This document shows positions 42,579 to 53,324 of a stretch of DNA of 64,000 bases, piece by piece. Positions within the stretch are counted from its first letter, which is position 1; each line of letters begins with the position of its first letter. Source of the DNA: Aphanomyces cochlioides (Eukaryota > Oomycota > Saprolegniomycetes > Saprolegniales > Verrucalvaceae). The position numbers and the translations under genes were made by a program. Under the pieces are notes generated by a model that saw nothing but the letters and a program-made list of their open reading frames with translations, was not told the DNA's origin and made no database searches. The stretch lies in the NCBI GenBank assembly GCA_019828595.1, contig JAHQRK010000033.1:248001-312000 (forward strand), in the 5' to 3' direction.

Positions 42579-45500
42579 AAGGCAATTGTCAAGAAAATGG
42601 CTGCATTGACCAAGTCAGTGATAGCAGCATTCAACCCTACTGCTGGTCAGAACATCAAGTCGCCGCATTTGAGAGTCATTTTCAAGTCGTCTGCGCCTCC
42701 TGCAGTGCTGGTGCCAAAATCCGGCGACGCACTACGCGAAATCACCATTACGGATCCGTCGGGTCAGCCTTTTGTCGTCGTGTTTCAGCACAAGATCGCT
42801 GCTCTGAACAAGACATTGCCTCCGTCGATTGTTTCACGACGTGCAGTGGCCAAGGCTGAAAAAGCGAAGGCAAAAGCGGCCAAGGCAGCAGCAAAATCTC
42901 CTCCGTCAGGAGAAAAAGATCCTGAACATGATGGAGACGATCATGATCAAGACCCTGGAACAAATGCGGAAGGCAAGGCCGTCTCAACTGAGGCCTCTGG
43001 AGATGGTCAAGATGAACAACCACAGCCAACAGCTCCTTCTCATGGCTCTGATGTCGATATGTCTGGTGACAGCGATCCCCCTAACAACAATGGACAAGAC
43101 AAACAACAAGAAGATGTGGAAATGTCTACCAACGAATCGCCCGCTCTTGCTCCACCAAGTGAGCAGCCCAAGAACTCGCTGGACCTTCAATTGGTAACGG
43201 GCTACCGGTCTGGACCAGCTCCAAAACGTACTTTGCCTTCGTCCCCACGTTTGGATCCCCTGCCGACATCCAACCGTTTTCATATCCTCGAAGAAGACGA
43301 CGTGGAACTCTCGTTTGAAGACTTTGCAGTGCCTCGAATTGTATTGGAAGATTCAAGTGCGCCACGCCCGAAAAAGACCAAAGGCAAAGCGAAGAAACAA
43401 CGACTTAACAAGTCTGCTGCAGCCCACCTCGAATTGGCGAAGAAGATCATTCGAGATAAGAAAGTCGAAGGCAGTATCACCGAATGTCAACGCATTTTGC
43501 GAGATGATCCTCAGCTCGTTGCACATGCTATGTACGCACAAGATGAAGATCTCAGTTTGTTTCAGTCACTTGTTGCAACCAAGACTATTGAACGCAAGAT
43601 GGCTTTGTTAAAAGCTCAAGGCAAGCCTCACAACTACAAACATCACGTCAACTTGACAACAATCAGTTGGAACTTCTCCGATGTCCCAACTGAACTCGTG
43701 GACTGGGACCCACAAATCATCTCCCTCAACACCAATGGCTTCTCCAACAGTCATCGGTACATCCTCGACAAACTATCAAGTGTTCACGACGTTTCCTTTA
43801 TCCAAGAAACCCGTTTCCGCACGCCATGTCTCCACGACCGTGTTGCGTTCCATTGGCAACGCATCACAAACCACGAAGGCTCTTTGTTCTTTGAAGAGCC
43901 TATTTACCCTGAAGTATCCACGTCGCCAGCCACTGGAGGTCTGGCTACGTTGATACATCCTCACTCTCCTTTGAAGAACGCCACTCAAGTCCCTCATGAC
44001 AACCCAGTGCTTCGTGGTCGTTATCTACAAGTGCGATGTACTCTGGGTCCACTGACAGTCGTTCTCCACAATATCTATGCGCCGGCAGCCTTCCAAGAAC
44101 GAGCAAGTTACTTCGAAGAATTGCCACGCAACTTTCCTCCACATGCGCTCCACATTGTTGGAGGAGATTTCAACTGCACTCTCAACAAAGATTTGGATTC
44201 GTTGAGACCCAGTACCTCCACCATGGCCGGCACCCTTCAACTGGAACAATGGATGCACAGTTTGTCTCTGGTGGATCTGTTTCGCCGTCAAAACCCCGTG
44301 GCACGAGCCTTCACAAGTCCCACACTCACCAACCGACTCGACTACATCTTTTGTTCGTCCACCTTGGCGAGTCTTCGTCATTGGAAGGCGACGCACATGC
44401 CACAAGTTCCACAGGCTGACCACGTGGCATGTCGTATCATCACAAAGCGTCAAACATTGCGCCATGGCTCTGGATCATGGAAAGCTCCAACTTGGCTACT
44501 TCGTCTACCACGAGCGGCCGAGATTGTTCATGGATGTCTGGATCGATATTTGGACAAGTCTCCAACATTCCACAATATCTCCAAGGCCTACGACATGCTG
44601 GTCAATGATATCCGCTCCCAACTCAAAGAATTCCATTCTCAACGATTGGAGAAACAACGTCTGCCGTTGAAGAAGTTAGCTGTCGATATCGCTTCGCTTT
44701 TGCAAGTCCCCAACATGCGTCAAGATTCAGTGCTGGTGGATCGAGTGCGAGACCTTCAAAAGCAAATTCACGAGCTGCAAGATCGAGACAAGCAGTTTCG
44801 TCAAGACCAGGCGTTCCAACTTCACTTGTACAAAGCAGAGCGCTCGTCCAAGTTCCACTTCATGTCCCCTGTCCCTACCCCCTTGAAGAAGACAGTCTTC
44901 AAAGAGTTGGTGGATGTCAATGGAAATGTTGTCTCCAATCAACAAGGCATGTCTGACGTCCTGGTCGACTACTACAAGGACTTGTTTGCAGCTCCCGAGG
45001 TGCAGCGATCTGGAGACGAAGTGTCGTCATTTCTGACCCCATTGACTCGACACAAGCAACTGCCAGAGCAAGCCCAGAAAGAGCTGTCGGCTCCCTTGCG
45101 CGCCAACGAGTTCTATCATGCTATTCGACACAGCAGTTCGAACTCAGCGCCAGGTCCCAACGCTCTGCCATTCGAAGTCCTCAAACTTGCACCTCACAAG
45201 TGGTCGTTGGTATTGGAGCTGCTATTCACACACCAGCTCCATTCTCACCCTCGCTTGACTCCCATGCAACTTGTCAGTACGCTGGTGTTGCTGCACAAGA
45301 AAGGCCCCAAGTCACAGGCCAAGAACTATCGGCCCATTAGCCTACTCAACACGGATGTGAAAATCCTGACGAGTATTCTGGCTTATCGACTCCAGCGCCA
45401 CATTCGACACATCATCCACCCGGACCAGCAAGGCTTTATCCGTCGAAGCAATATCCAAACCAATATTGCACGACTGGATGACATGCTGCACCACATCAAA

Positions 45501-45829
45501 CTACACAGTCCGTCCTCGGTGGTGGCACTGCTTGACTTTGAGAAAGCTTTTGATCGCGTGGACCACGCGTACTTGCTCCGCGTCCTCCGTCACTATGGCT
45601 TTCCCGAAACCTTTGTTGACATGGTTCGCGTACTGTACTCGGGCCGCAAGTCTCGCATCTTGGTGAACGGCTTCTTGTCCAAGCCAGTTCACATCTCACG
45701 CGGTGTGTTGCAAGGTGATCCACTGTCGCCACTTCTGTTTGTGATCGCTTTGGAACCGATGTGCCAACTCCTACGGCAACACTCCAACTATGGCATCAAG
45801 TGTGGGGATCTCTACCACACTGGTAGTTA
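42579..45829 (+). mobile_element. LINE fragment L, internal, with a deletion joining ORF1 to ORF2
   Basis: The sense fragment runs from ORF1 codon 520 to ORF2 codon 722. The end of ORF1, the spacer and the ORF2 start are deleted (joint at 43654/43655). The ORF2 side carries the extra bases AATCAGTTGG also present in P and Q, which places L in that sublineage. The right edge is the 5' end of copy M, inserted just before the RT FADD motif. Confidence 0.9.
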
Positions 45830-45830
45830 A
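42579..45830 (+). pseudogene. In-frame ORF1-ORF2 fusion, 1083 codons
   Basis: ORF1 codons 520-877 (to HHVN) are fused in frame to ORF2 from codon 3 on (TTISWNFSDV). They are followed by a full APE domain, linker and RT up to codon 722. The deletion also compensates the 10-base insertion that breaks ORF2 in P and Q. The stop TAA (45828-45830) is created at the M junction, two codons before YFADD, so the RT is inactive. The APE residues are present. It has no own start, and the frame extends back to 42543 through the 3' tail of K. Confidence 0.82.
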
Positions 45831-45890
45831 CTTCCGAATTTGCCTCGTACCCCTCGAGTCAAGAAGTTATCAAGTGCCGCCGCGCTCAAA

Positions 45891-48800
45891 ATGTCCAACG
45901 CCAACAGCTGTTCCGAGCTCCGTGAGACCAACACTCACGGAGTCACCATCATTCCAGGTATTGTATCACCTCACCCACTTTCGTCGTCCAATCAGGATGG
46001 CGGAAGTGGTGTGAGTAATGTCTCTACACCTAACCCTAGGGCCGAAGTGGAGGTCGAGTTCGACCCCAACAGCGTCTCTGGAGACCAATCTGCGTCTCGC
46101 TCCACCAGCGCTTCACCTGGTGCTCCACTCGCCGGAGTTCCAGGGGGGGTCAACCTCAGTGGGTCAGTGGTTGACCCCCAGACCACTGTCGTTAACTTGT
46201 CTAGCGAAGCCCTCACTCAGGAGGGCGAACCACTGGGGCCTTGTGCCTGTGGTGGCTGCTTCCCTGGACTCCAATTGGAGTCGATCCCCAGTGAAGGCGG
46301 CGAGAAAACGGGGTCCATGCCAGCCCTAGAGGCTACGAGGCCCCCCCCTATGGGCACACCCTGCGGTTCTGTCTACTTCCCCCCAGGGGCCTCTTCGGAG
46401 GGGCGGGGGCGGTATCCCGATTTGGGTTCTCGCCGGAGCAATGGTGTACCCCAGTCACCGTGCTGCGGGGATGGCATGGATTCCCCTTCTACCCCTGTCA
46501 CTGGGGGTCTGGCCCCGGCCTTTCTCGTGACCAATGGGACTGAGCCAGCAGCCACCAACCGCGTCGCCCCCTGTGCTGAGCCTCCTAGAACGGGAGAGGA
46601 AGAAGAAAAATCTCAAGAGGACGTGGATATGGTCTCTGGAGACGCCGAGGGGAAGGATTCTACTGAAACCGAGGCCTTAACCGACGAGGGAAATACTCAA
46701 ATTCACTCGGAGGTTGATGGGTCAGGCGACATTAACGGCCAAGCGAAGCCGTGTGATACTCCTGGAGAAGTTATTCACGAGGAACAATCGACAAACAATG
46801 ACAATGAACAGTCAAATCAAGACATTGTCGACAAATCCGTTGCTCAAGGAAATGGCGCTGTTGATCCTCCTACCGCGGCAGACAAAATACAAGGCGATCA
46901 AGAGCAACAAAACGCTGAAAAGGCCAATCCATGGACGCAAAAGGCTCCCGGCAAGGATTCAGCTTCGTCCAAGAAAGATTCCAAGCAAGGCAATGCCCCC
47001 AAAGGCGCGAAACATCGCAACACTGGTGCTCATGCTATTGCCGATGACGATATTGCGCGATGCGAGGCCATGGCGGACACATTCTACAAAGACTCTGGTG
47101 ACATGGACGCCTTCATTGAAAACATTTTGCTCACTCCCCAGTCCCAAGTGTACGAGCTCACAGTCAAGTTGGGCGAAGGCTACAAGGACTGGTCCGAAAA
47201 AGTCATCTGCGATCAATTTGTCAAGGAAAATCCTGGTTCGTTATGGGGCTCCAAATTTCCGAACATTTTGATCCACAAGAAGAACCCACAGACCATTGTG
47301 ATCTCAAGTTACAACTTGTCTACGTGCGTGGAAATGGGAGGCACAACGTTTCGACTTGGTGGCAAAGACTTCCTGGTTCCCAAGTACTCGCGTTATGGCA
47401 ACAACTACTACGTTACGTTCAACAAGGTCAGTCACCCTTCGATGGCCAAGGCGATTGTCAAGAAAATGGCTGCATTGACCAAGTCAGTGATAGCAGCATT
47501 CAACCCTATTGCTGGTCAGAACATCAAGTCGCCGCATTTGAGAGTCATTTTCAAGTCGTCTGCGCCTCCTGCAGTGCTGGTGCCAAAATCCGGCGACGCA
47601 CTACGCGAAATCACCATTACGGATCCGTCGGGTCAGCCTTTTGTCGTCGTGTTTCAGCACAAGATCGCTGCTCTGAACAAGATATTGCCTCCGTCGATTG
47701 TTTCACGACGTGCAGAGGCCAAGGCTGAAAAAGCGAAGGCAAAAGCGGCCAAGGCAGCGGCAAAATCTCCTCCGTCAGGAGAAAAAGAACCTGAACATGA
47801 TGGAGACGATCATGATCAAGACCCTGGAACAAATGCGGAAGGCAAGGCCGACTCAACTGAGGCATCTGGAGATCGTCAAGATGAACAACCACAGTCAACA
47901 GCTCCTTCTCATGGCTCTGATGTCGATATGTCTGGTGACAGCGATCCCCCTAACAACAATGGACAAGACAAACAACAAGAAGATGTGGAAATGTCTACCA
48001 ACGAATCGCCCGCTCTTGCTCCACCAAGTGAGCAGCCCAAGAACTCGCTGGACCTTCAATTGGTAACGGGCTACCGGTCTGGACCAGCTCCAAAACGTAC
48101 TTTGCCTTCGTCCCCACGTTTGGATCCCCTGCCGACATCCAACCGTTTTCATATCCTCGAAGAAGACGACGTGGAACTCTCGTTTGAAGACTTTGCAGTG
48201 CCTCGAATTGTATTGGAAGATTCAAGTGCGCCACGCCCGAAAAAGACCAAAGACAAAGCGAAGAAACAACGACTTAACAAGTCTGCTGCAGCCCACCTCA
48301 AATTGGCGAAGAAGATCATTCGAGATAAGAAAGTCGAAGGCAGTATCACCGAATGTCAACGCATTTTGCGAGATGATCCTCAGCTGGTTGCACATGCTAT
48401 GTACGCACAAGATGAAGACCTCAGTTTGTTTCAGTCACTTGTTGCAACCAAGACTATTGAGCGCAAGATGGCTTTGTTAAAAGCTCAAGGCAAGCCTCAC
48501 AACTACAAACATCACGTCAACTTCATGGCTCAATACAAGATTCACCCGTCAGAAATCTTGGAAGAATTGACCACGGACATACCAGAGATCAAGCGCATCC
48601 TCTTTGCACTTGCTACGATTGACTTATTCCTCTCAAATCGGGCCCCAGACCTCTACACAAACTCGGAGGCACTGACTGTTCTATTGAACCAAGAAGCAAC
48701 AAGATTGCCTGACACCAACTGCTTGACGGACTGGTCGCTGTTTGCTTTGATCGAAAACTTCAGCGACAATCTCGAGAAGTTCACTTTGCCGGCTCCCGTC

Positions 48801-48929
48801 TTGTCGGCCATCTCGATGCTCAAAAGTATCACCAACAATTACCACATCGACAAGCTCTGCAGCAAAGCTCACCACTCCATGAACGCCGACGAAATTGATC
48901 CCCTCGATTTGGAGGACGATCAACTCTAA
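45891..48929 (+). CDS. ORF1 protein, intact (copy M)
   Basis: The 1012-codon ORF is open from ATG to TAA, with the seven-base G run retained. Compared with K it carries scattered substitutions (RPPP for RAPP, IHEEQ for IQEEQ, KAPGKD for KTPGKD, ADTFY for ADAFY, GEGYKDW, FNPIAG, KTKDKAK, LKLAKK, DKLCSK). One of these turns a GCC codon into a longer C run (eight Cs from 46339) without frame loss. Domain layout is as in K. It could supply ORF1 function in trans. Confidence 0.88.
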   Translation: MSNANSCSELRETNTHGVTIIPGIVSPHPLSSSNQDGGSGVSNVSTPNPRAEVEVEFDPNSVSGDQSASRSTSASPGAPLAGVPGGVNLSGSVVDPQTTVVNLSSEALTQEGEPLGPCACGGCFPGLQLESIPSEGGEKTGSMPALEATRPPPMGTPCGSVYFPPGASSEGRGRYPDLGSRRSNGVPQSPCCGDGMDSPSTPVTGGLAPAFLVTNGTEPAATNRVAPCAEPPRTGEEEEKSQEDVDMVSGDAEGKDSTETEALTDEGNTQIHSEVDGSGDINGQAKPCDTPGEVIHEEQSTNNDNEQSNQDIVDKSVAQGNGAVDPPTAADKIQGDQEQQNAEKANPWTQKAPGKDSASSKKDSKQGNAPKGAKHRNTGAHAIADDDIARCEAMADTFYKDSGDMDAFIENILLTPQSQVYELTVKLGEGYKDWSEKVICDQFVKENPGSLWGSKFPNILIHKKNPQTIVISSYNLSTCVEMGGTTFRLGGKDFLVPKYSRYGNNYYVTFNKVSHPSMAKAIVKKMAALTKSVIAAFNPIAGQNIKSPHLRVIFKSSAPPAVLVPKSGDALREITITDPSGQPFVVVFQHKIAALNKILPPSIVSRRAEAKAEKAKAKAAKAAAKSPPSGEKEPEHDGDDHDQDPGTNAEGKADSTEASGDRQDEQPQSTAPSHGSDVDMSGDSDPPNNNGQDKQQEDVEMSTNESPALAPPSEQPKNSLDLQLVTGYRSGPAPKRTLPSSPRLDPLPTSNRFHILEEDDVELSFEDFAVPRIVLEDSSAPRPKKTKDKAKKQRLNKSAAAHLKLAKKIIRDKKVEGSITECQRILRDDPQLVAHAMYAQDEDLSLFQSLVATKTIERKMALLKAQGKPHNYKHHVNFMAQYKIHPSEILEELTTDIPEIKRILFALATIDLFLSNRAPDLYTNSEALTVLLNQEATRLPDTNCLTDWSLFALIENFSDNLEKFTLPAPVLSAISMLKSITNNYHIDKLCSKAHHSMNADEIDPLDLEDDQL

Positions 48930-49007
48930 GGCTTCTATCCCCTGCTTCAATCCATTTCAACCTCCCCTCTGACCCCTCCATTCTACTCATTTTCATCTGT
49001 ACTCGTG

Positions 49008-49050
49008 ATGAGTGACAACAACTTCTCCGATGTCCCAACTGAACTCGTGG
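49008..49050 (+). pseudogene. ORF2 start stub of copy M
   Basis: Only the first 14 codons (MSDNNFSDVPTELV) remain before the antisense 3' end of N. The reading frame then meets TGA within the inserted tail. Confidence 0.8.
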
Positions 49051-49196
49051 TTAAATGAGTTGTATTAACCTTATTTTTGAGCAAAGGCCCTAATGACTTA
49101 CTAATTTGCCTCGTACTGTATAAATAGAACTTGGAAAACAGAATATGGCAAAGTGGTCATTGAACAGGAGATGAAGTGAGTGAGCCGTTAGCTCAC
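49051..49196 (-). other. 3' UTR of copy N
   Basis: It is 146 nt with a perfect 8-bp stem GAGTGAGC/GCTCACTC (49178-49185 with 49191-49198) overlapping the stop codon. The loop is TAACG where A has TGACG, so the loop varies while the stem is kept. Confidence 0.8.
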
Positions 49197-52100
49197 TCAT
49201 GAAACGACGCTGTTAGGAATGATGTGTTGACGTAACCAGGGGTCCGAAGATAGATGCTTGAGCACATTGAATACCTTGGTGTATCCCTTCTTGAGAGGGA
49301 GATCAACCAGGAGCTGTTGTAGATGTAGCTTGATCAAAGAGGCAGCATGAATGGCAACTTCCATCGGACTCTTCGCTGTGAGGTCGGGTCGAAAGGTGCG
49401 ATCGGCACGTTGGAGCCATATTTGATAATACACGCAGGCTCGGGCAATCGGCCAGATCTTCAGATAGCCACGGATGTAGTATCCATCGGACGGCTTGGGC
49501 GTCTCGTAGAACATTTCCAGACACGTGGACGGAAAGGAACACTCGAGCAGTCGCTGGATTGTCTTGAAGAAATACCAAACAGATTTACCATCTCCACAAG
49601 AGAACAGGAAATGCTCGTACGTCTCATTGACACGACAGAAGACACACGTCGGCTTGGGGTCTTGGTACTGAAACAGATATTGCATGGCGTTGGCGCGGAG
49701 AAGGGTTTTGAAAATGAACTCTCCATATCGAGGGAGAATGTGGTCGGGTTGGAGGAAGGCGGCAAGTTGGGTAAGGCGCTTGGGGTCTTCGTAAAAGTTG
49801 GATGGCAGGTTGAGATGCTTGGTAGGAAGAATGGACGAGCTGACAGCTGGAGAAGCTCTGATCTTAGCCGATTTCGAAGTCGCAAACGCCAACAAGATCG
49901 GACTCGAGTCAGGGTGTATCATCCAGTGCCATTCCATCCATTCAGAGCTTGGCGTCGGCAAGTGGAACACAGGAGCATCCTCTTCAGAAACAATCTCAAA
50001 CAATCGTGCTTGGTCACCAAGATTGAGATCCATTGTTTCGTTGGAGGGACAAAATTGGCTTGGCGGCAGGCACGGTTGATTTTGTCGAACAAGATCGAAG
50101 CTGGCCAAACTCGCTGACACGGAGTCAACAAATGCGACAACTTCGTGATGTGAAGCGAAGCCAATACATTGGCTTGGTCTTGCGTCGATGTAGAGCACTG
50201 ATCGTATAGGCCTTCGAGTCCAGGCAGATACGAGTTGTGCCAAAGGGGAACATCCAAAGATGAGATGTGATTTGGACAGCCGTACGGAGTCCAGCGGGAT
50301 TCAAACCAGCTACTCAATAAGGCTTTCCACATTGGAGTGATATTGGGATTCTTGTACAGTTGTCTGATGAATGCAGAAGAGCCATTTGCCAAGAGGAGAT
50401 CTCGGGGGGAACCCCATGGATGAAAAGCCTTCTCGAGGAGAGTATAGCCCGGCGTAATCCAGGCGGACATGGCAGACTTGCGGGGTGGGGTGGTGATGGC
50501 TTGAATGCATCTGATCATGACAGAGCGGTTGTGTTGTTGCCATAAAGCAAGTGCATGGTGCAGGCCTAAGCCACCGGACTTCTTCGGCATGAATAGGATC
50601 TCCTTTTTGATCAAACGGAGGCCATGGACAGAGGAGGATGGGTTGATTTCTTCACCATGCAAAAATTGAAGCATGGCCTTGTCGATCTTTTTGTCCAGGT
50701 CTTTGTCGGCAGGGACAAAAGCCAGTTGGTACCATAACACAGGCAGACATATGCTGTGCAGGATAGTGACTTTTCCGGCCATGGTTCGAGCCTTGTAGAG
50801 CCACAAAGACAAGCGAGCCACAAACTTCTCAAACACGTAATTGAAACGTGCCAATGGAGAAAGATTGGGCGCAACCAAGATACCAAGAGCCTTCACGGGA
50901 CTGTCGGAAGTAACTTGTAGTGAGGCAAGGTTCCCATTCAACTGGCTGTAGGTAAGAATTTGGGTCTTGTCTACGTTGAGTCGGAAACCAGACTTGTCGC
51001 AAAAGGTTTGAACCAATGCAAGCTGCCGGTGGAGGCACGTCTCATTTGCCGCATAGAGTTGCGAGTCGTCGGCAAAGTAACTCCCAGTGTGGTAGCGATC
51101 CCCACACTTAATGCCATAGTTGGAGTGTTGCCGTAGGAGTTGGCACATCGGTTCCAAAGCGATCACAAACAGAAGTGGCGACAGTGGATCACCTTGCAAC
51201 ACACCGCGTGAGATGTGAACTGGCTTGGACAAGAAGCCGTTCACCAAGATGCGAGACTTGCGGCCCGAGTACAGTACGCGAACCATGTCAACAAAGGTTT
51301 CGGGAAAGCCATAATGACGGAGGACGCGGAGCAAGTACGCGTGGTCCACGCGATCAAAAGCTTTCTTAAAGTCAAGCAGTGCCACCATCGAGGACGGACT
51401 GTGTAGTTTGATGTGGTGCAGCATGTCATCCAGTCGTGCAATATTGGTTTGGATATTGCTTCGACGGATAAAGCCTTGCTGGTCCGGGTGGATGATGTGT
51501 CGAATGTGGCGCTGGAGTCGATAAGCCAGAATACTCGTCAGGATTTTCACATCCGTGTTGAGTAGGCTAATGGGCCGATAGTTCTTGGCTTGTGACTTGG
51601 GGCCTTTCTTGTGCAGCAACACCAGCGTACTGACAAGTTGCATGGGAGTCAAGCGAGGGTGAGAATAAAGCTGGTGTGTGAATAGCAGCTCCAATACCAA
51701 CGACCACTTGTGAGGTGCAAGTTTGAGGACTTCGAATGGCAGAGCGTTGGGACCTGGCGCTGAGTTCGAACTGCTGTGTCGAATAGCATGATAGAACTCG
51801 TTGGCGCGCAAGGGAGCCGACAGCTCTTTCTGGGCTTGCTCTGGCAGTTGCTTGTGTCGAGTCAATGGGGTCAGAAATGACGACACTTCGTCTCCAGATC
51901 GCTGCACCTCGGGAGCTGCAAACAAGTCCTTGTAGTAGTCGACCAGGACGTCAGACATGCCTTGTTGATTGGAGACAACATTTCCATTGACATCCACCAA
52001 CTCTTTGAAGACTGTCTTCTTCAAGGGGGTAGGGACAGGGGACATGAAGTGGAACTTGGACGAGCGCTCTGCTTTGTACAAGTGAAGTTGGAACGCCTGG

Positions 52101-53246
52101 TCTTGACGAAACTGCTTGTCTCGATCTTGCAGCTCGTGAATTTGCTTTTGAAGGTCTCGCACTCGATCCACCAGCACTGAATCTTGACGCATGTTGGGGA
52201 CTTGCAAAAGCGAAGCGATCTCGACAGCTAACTTCTTCAACGGCAGACGTTGTTTCTCCAATCGTTGAGAATGGAATTCTTTGAGTTGGGAGCGGATATC
52301 ATTGACCAGCATGTCGTAGGCCTTGGAGATATTGTGGAATGTTGGAGACTTGTCCAAAAATCGATCCAGACATCCATGAACAATCTCGGCCGCTCGTGGT
52401 AGACGAAGTAGCCAAGTTGGAGCTTTCCATGATCCAGAGCCATGGCGCAATGTTTGACGCTTTGTGATGATACGACAAGCCACGTGGTCAGCCTGTGGAA
52501 CGTGTGGCATGTGCGTCGCCTTCCAATGACGAAGACCCGCCAAGGTGGACGAACAAAAGATGTAGTCGAGTCGGTTGGTGAGTGTGGGACTTGTGAAGGT
52601 TCTTGCCACGGGGTTTTGACGGCGAAACAGATCCACCAGACAAACTGTGCATCCATTGTTCCAGTTGAAGGGTGCCGGCCATGGTGGAGGTACTGGGTCT
52701 CAACGAATCCAAATCTTTGTTGAGAGTGCAGTTGAAATCTCCTCCAACAATGTGGAGCGCATGTGGAGGAAAGTCGCGTGGCAATTCTTCGAAGTAACTT
52801 GCTCGTTCTTGGAAGGCTGCCGGCGCATAGATATTGTGGAGAACGACTGTCAGTGGACCCAGAGTACATCGCACTTGTAGATAACGACCACGAAGCACTG
52901 GGTTGTCATGAGGGACTTGAGTGGCGTTCTTCAAAGGAGAGTGAGGATGTATCAACGTAGCCAGACCTCCAGTGGCTGGCAACGTGGATACTTCAGGGTA
53001 AATAGGCTCTTCAAAGAACAAAGAGCCTTCGTGGTTTGTGATGCGTTGCCAATGGAACGCAACACGGTCGTGGAGACTTGGCGTGCGGAAACGGGTTTCT
53101 TGGATAAAGGAAACGTCGTGAACACTTGATAGTTTGTCGAGGATGTACCGATGACGGTTGGAGAAGCCATTGGTGTTGAGGGAGATGATTTGTGGGTCCC
53201 AGTCCACGAGTTCAGTTGGGACATCGGAGAAGTTGTTGTCACTCAT
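49197..53246 (-). pseudogene. ORF2 of copy N, two small deletions
   Basis: The ATG is at 53246. A two-base deletion near 52639 (CTCT to CT in the coding strand) breaks the frame near codon 203 inside APE. A four-base deletion near 50008 breaks it again before the zinc motif. Between them lie linker and RT with FADD in one open frame (49919-52636). A DFKKAFD substitution replaces DFEKAFD in motif A, and the catalytic Asp remains. GDGKSVW replaces GYGQSVW near the zinc motif. Confidence 0.86.
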
Positions 53247-53324
53247 CACGAGTACAGATGAAAATGAGTAGAATGGAGGGGTCAGAGGGGAGGTTGAAAT
53301 GGATTGAAGCAGGGGATAGAAGCC

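Larger units (their letters stand above)
45830..49050 (+). mobile_element. LINE copy M, 5' part
   Basis: The element 5' end is at 45830, inserted in sense within L's RT. ORF1 is complete. ORF2 is cut after 14 codons by the 3' end of N in the opposite orientation. The target base pattern at this junction (GTCC, then ACGAGTTCAG on the minus strand) again has CC at the joint. Confidence 0.91.
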
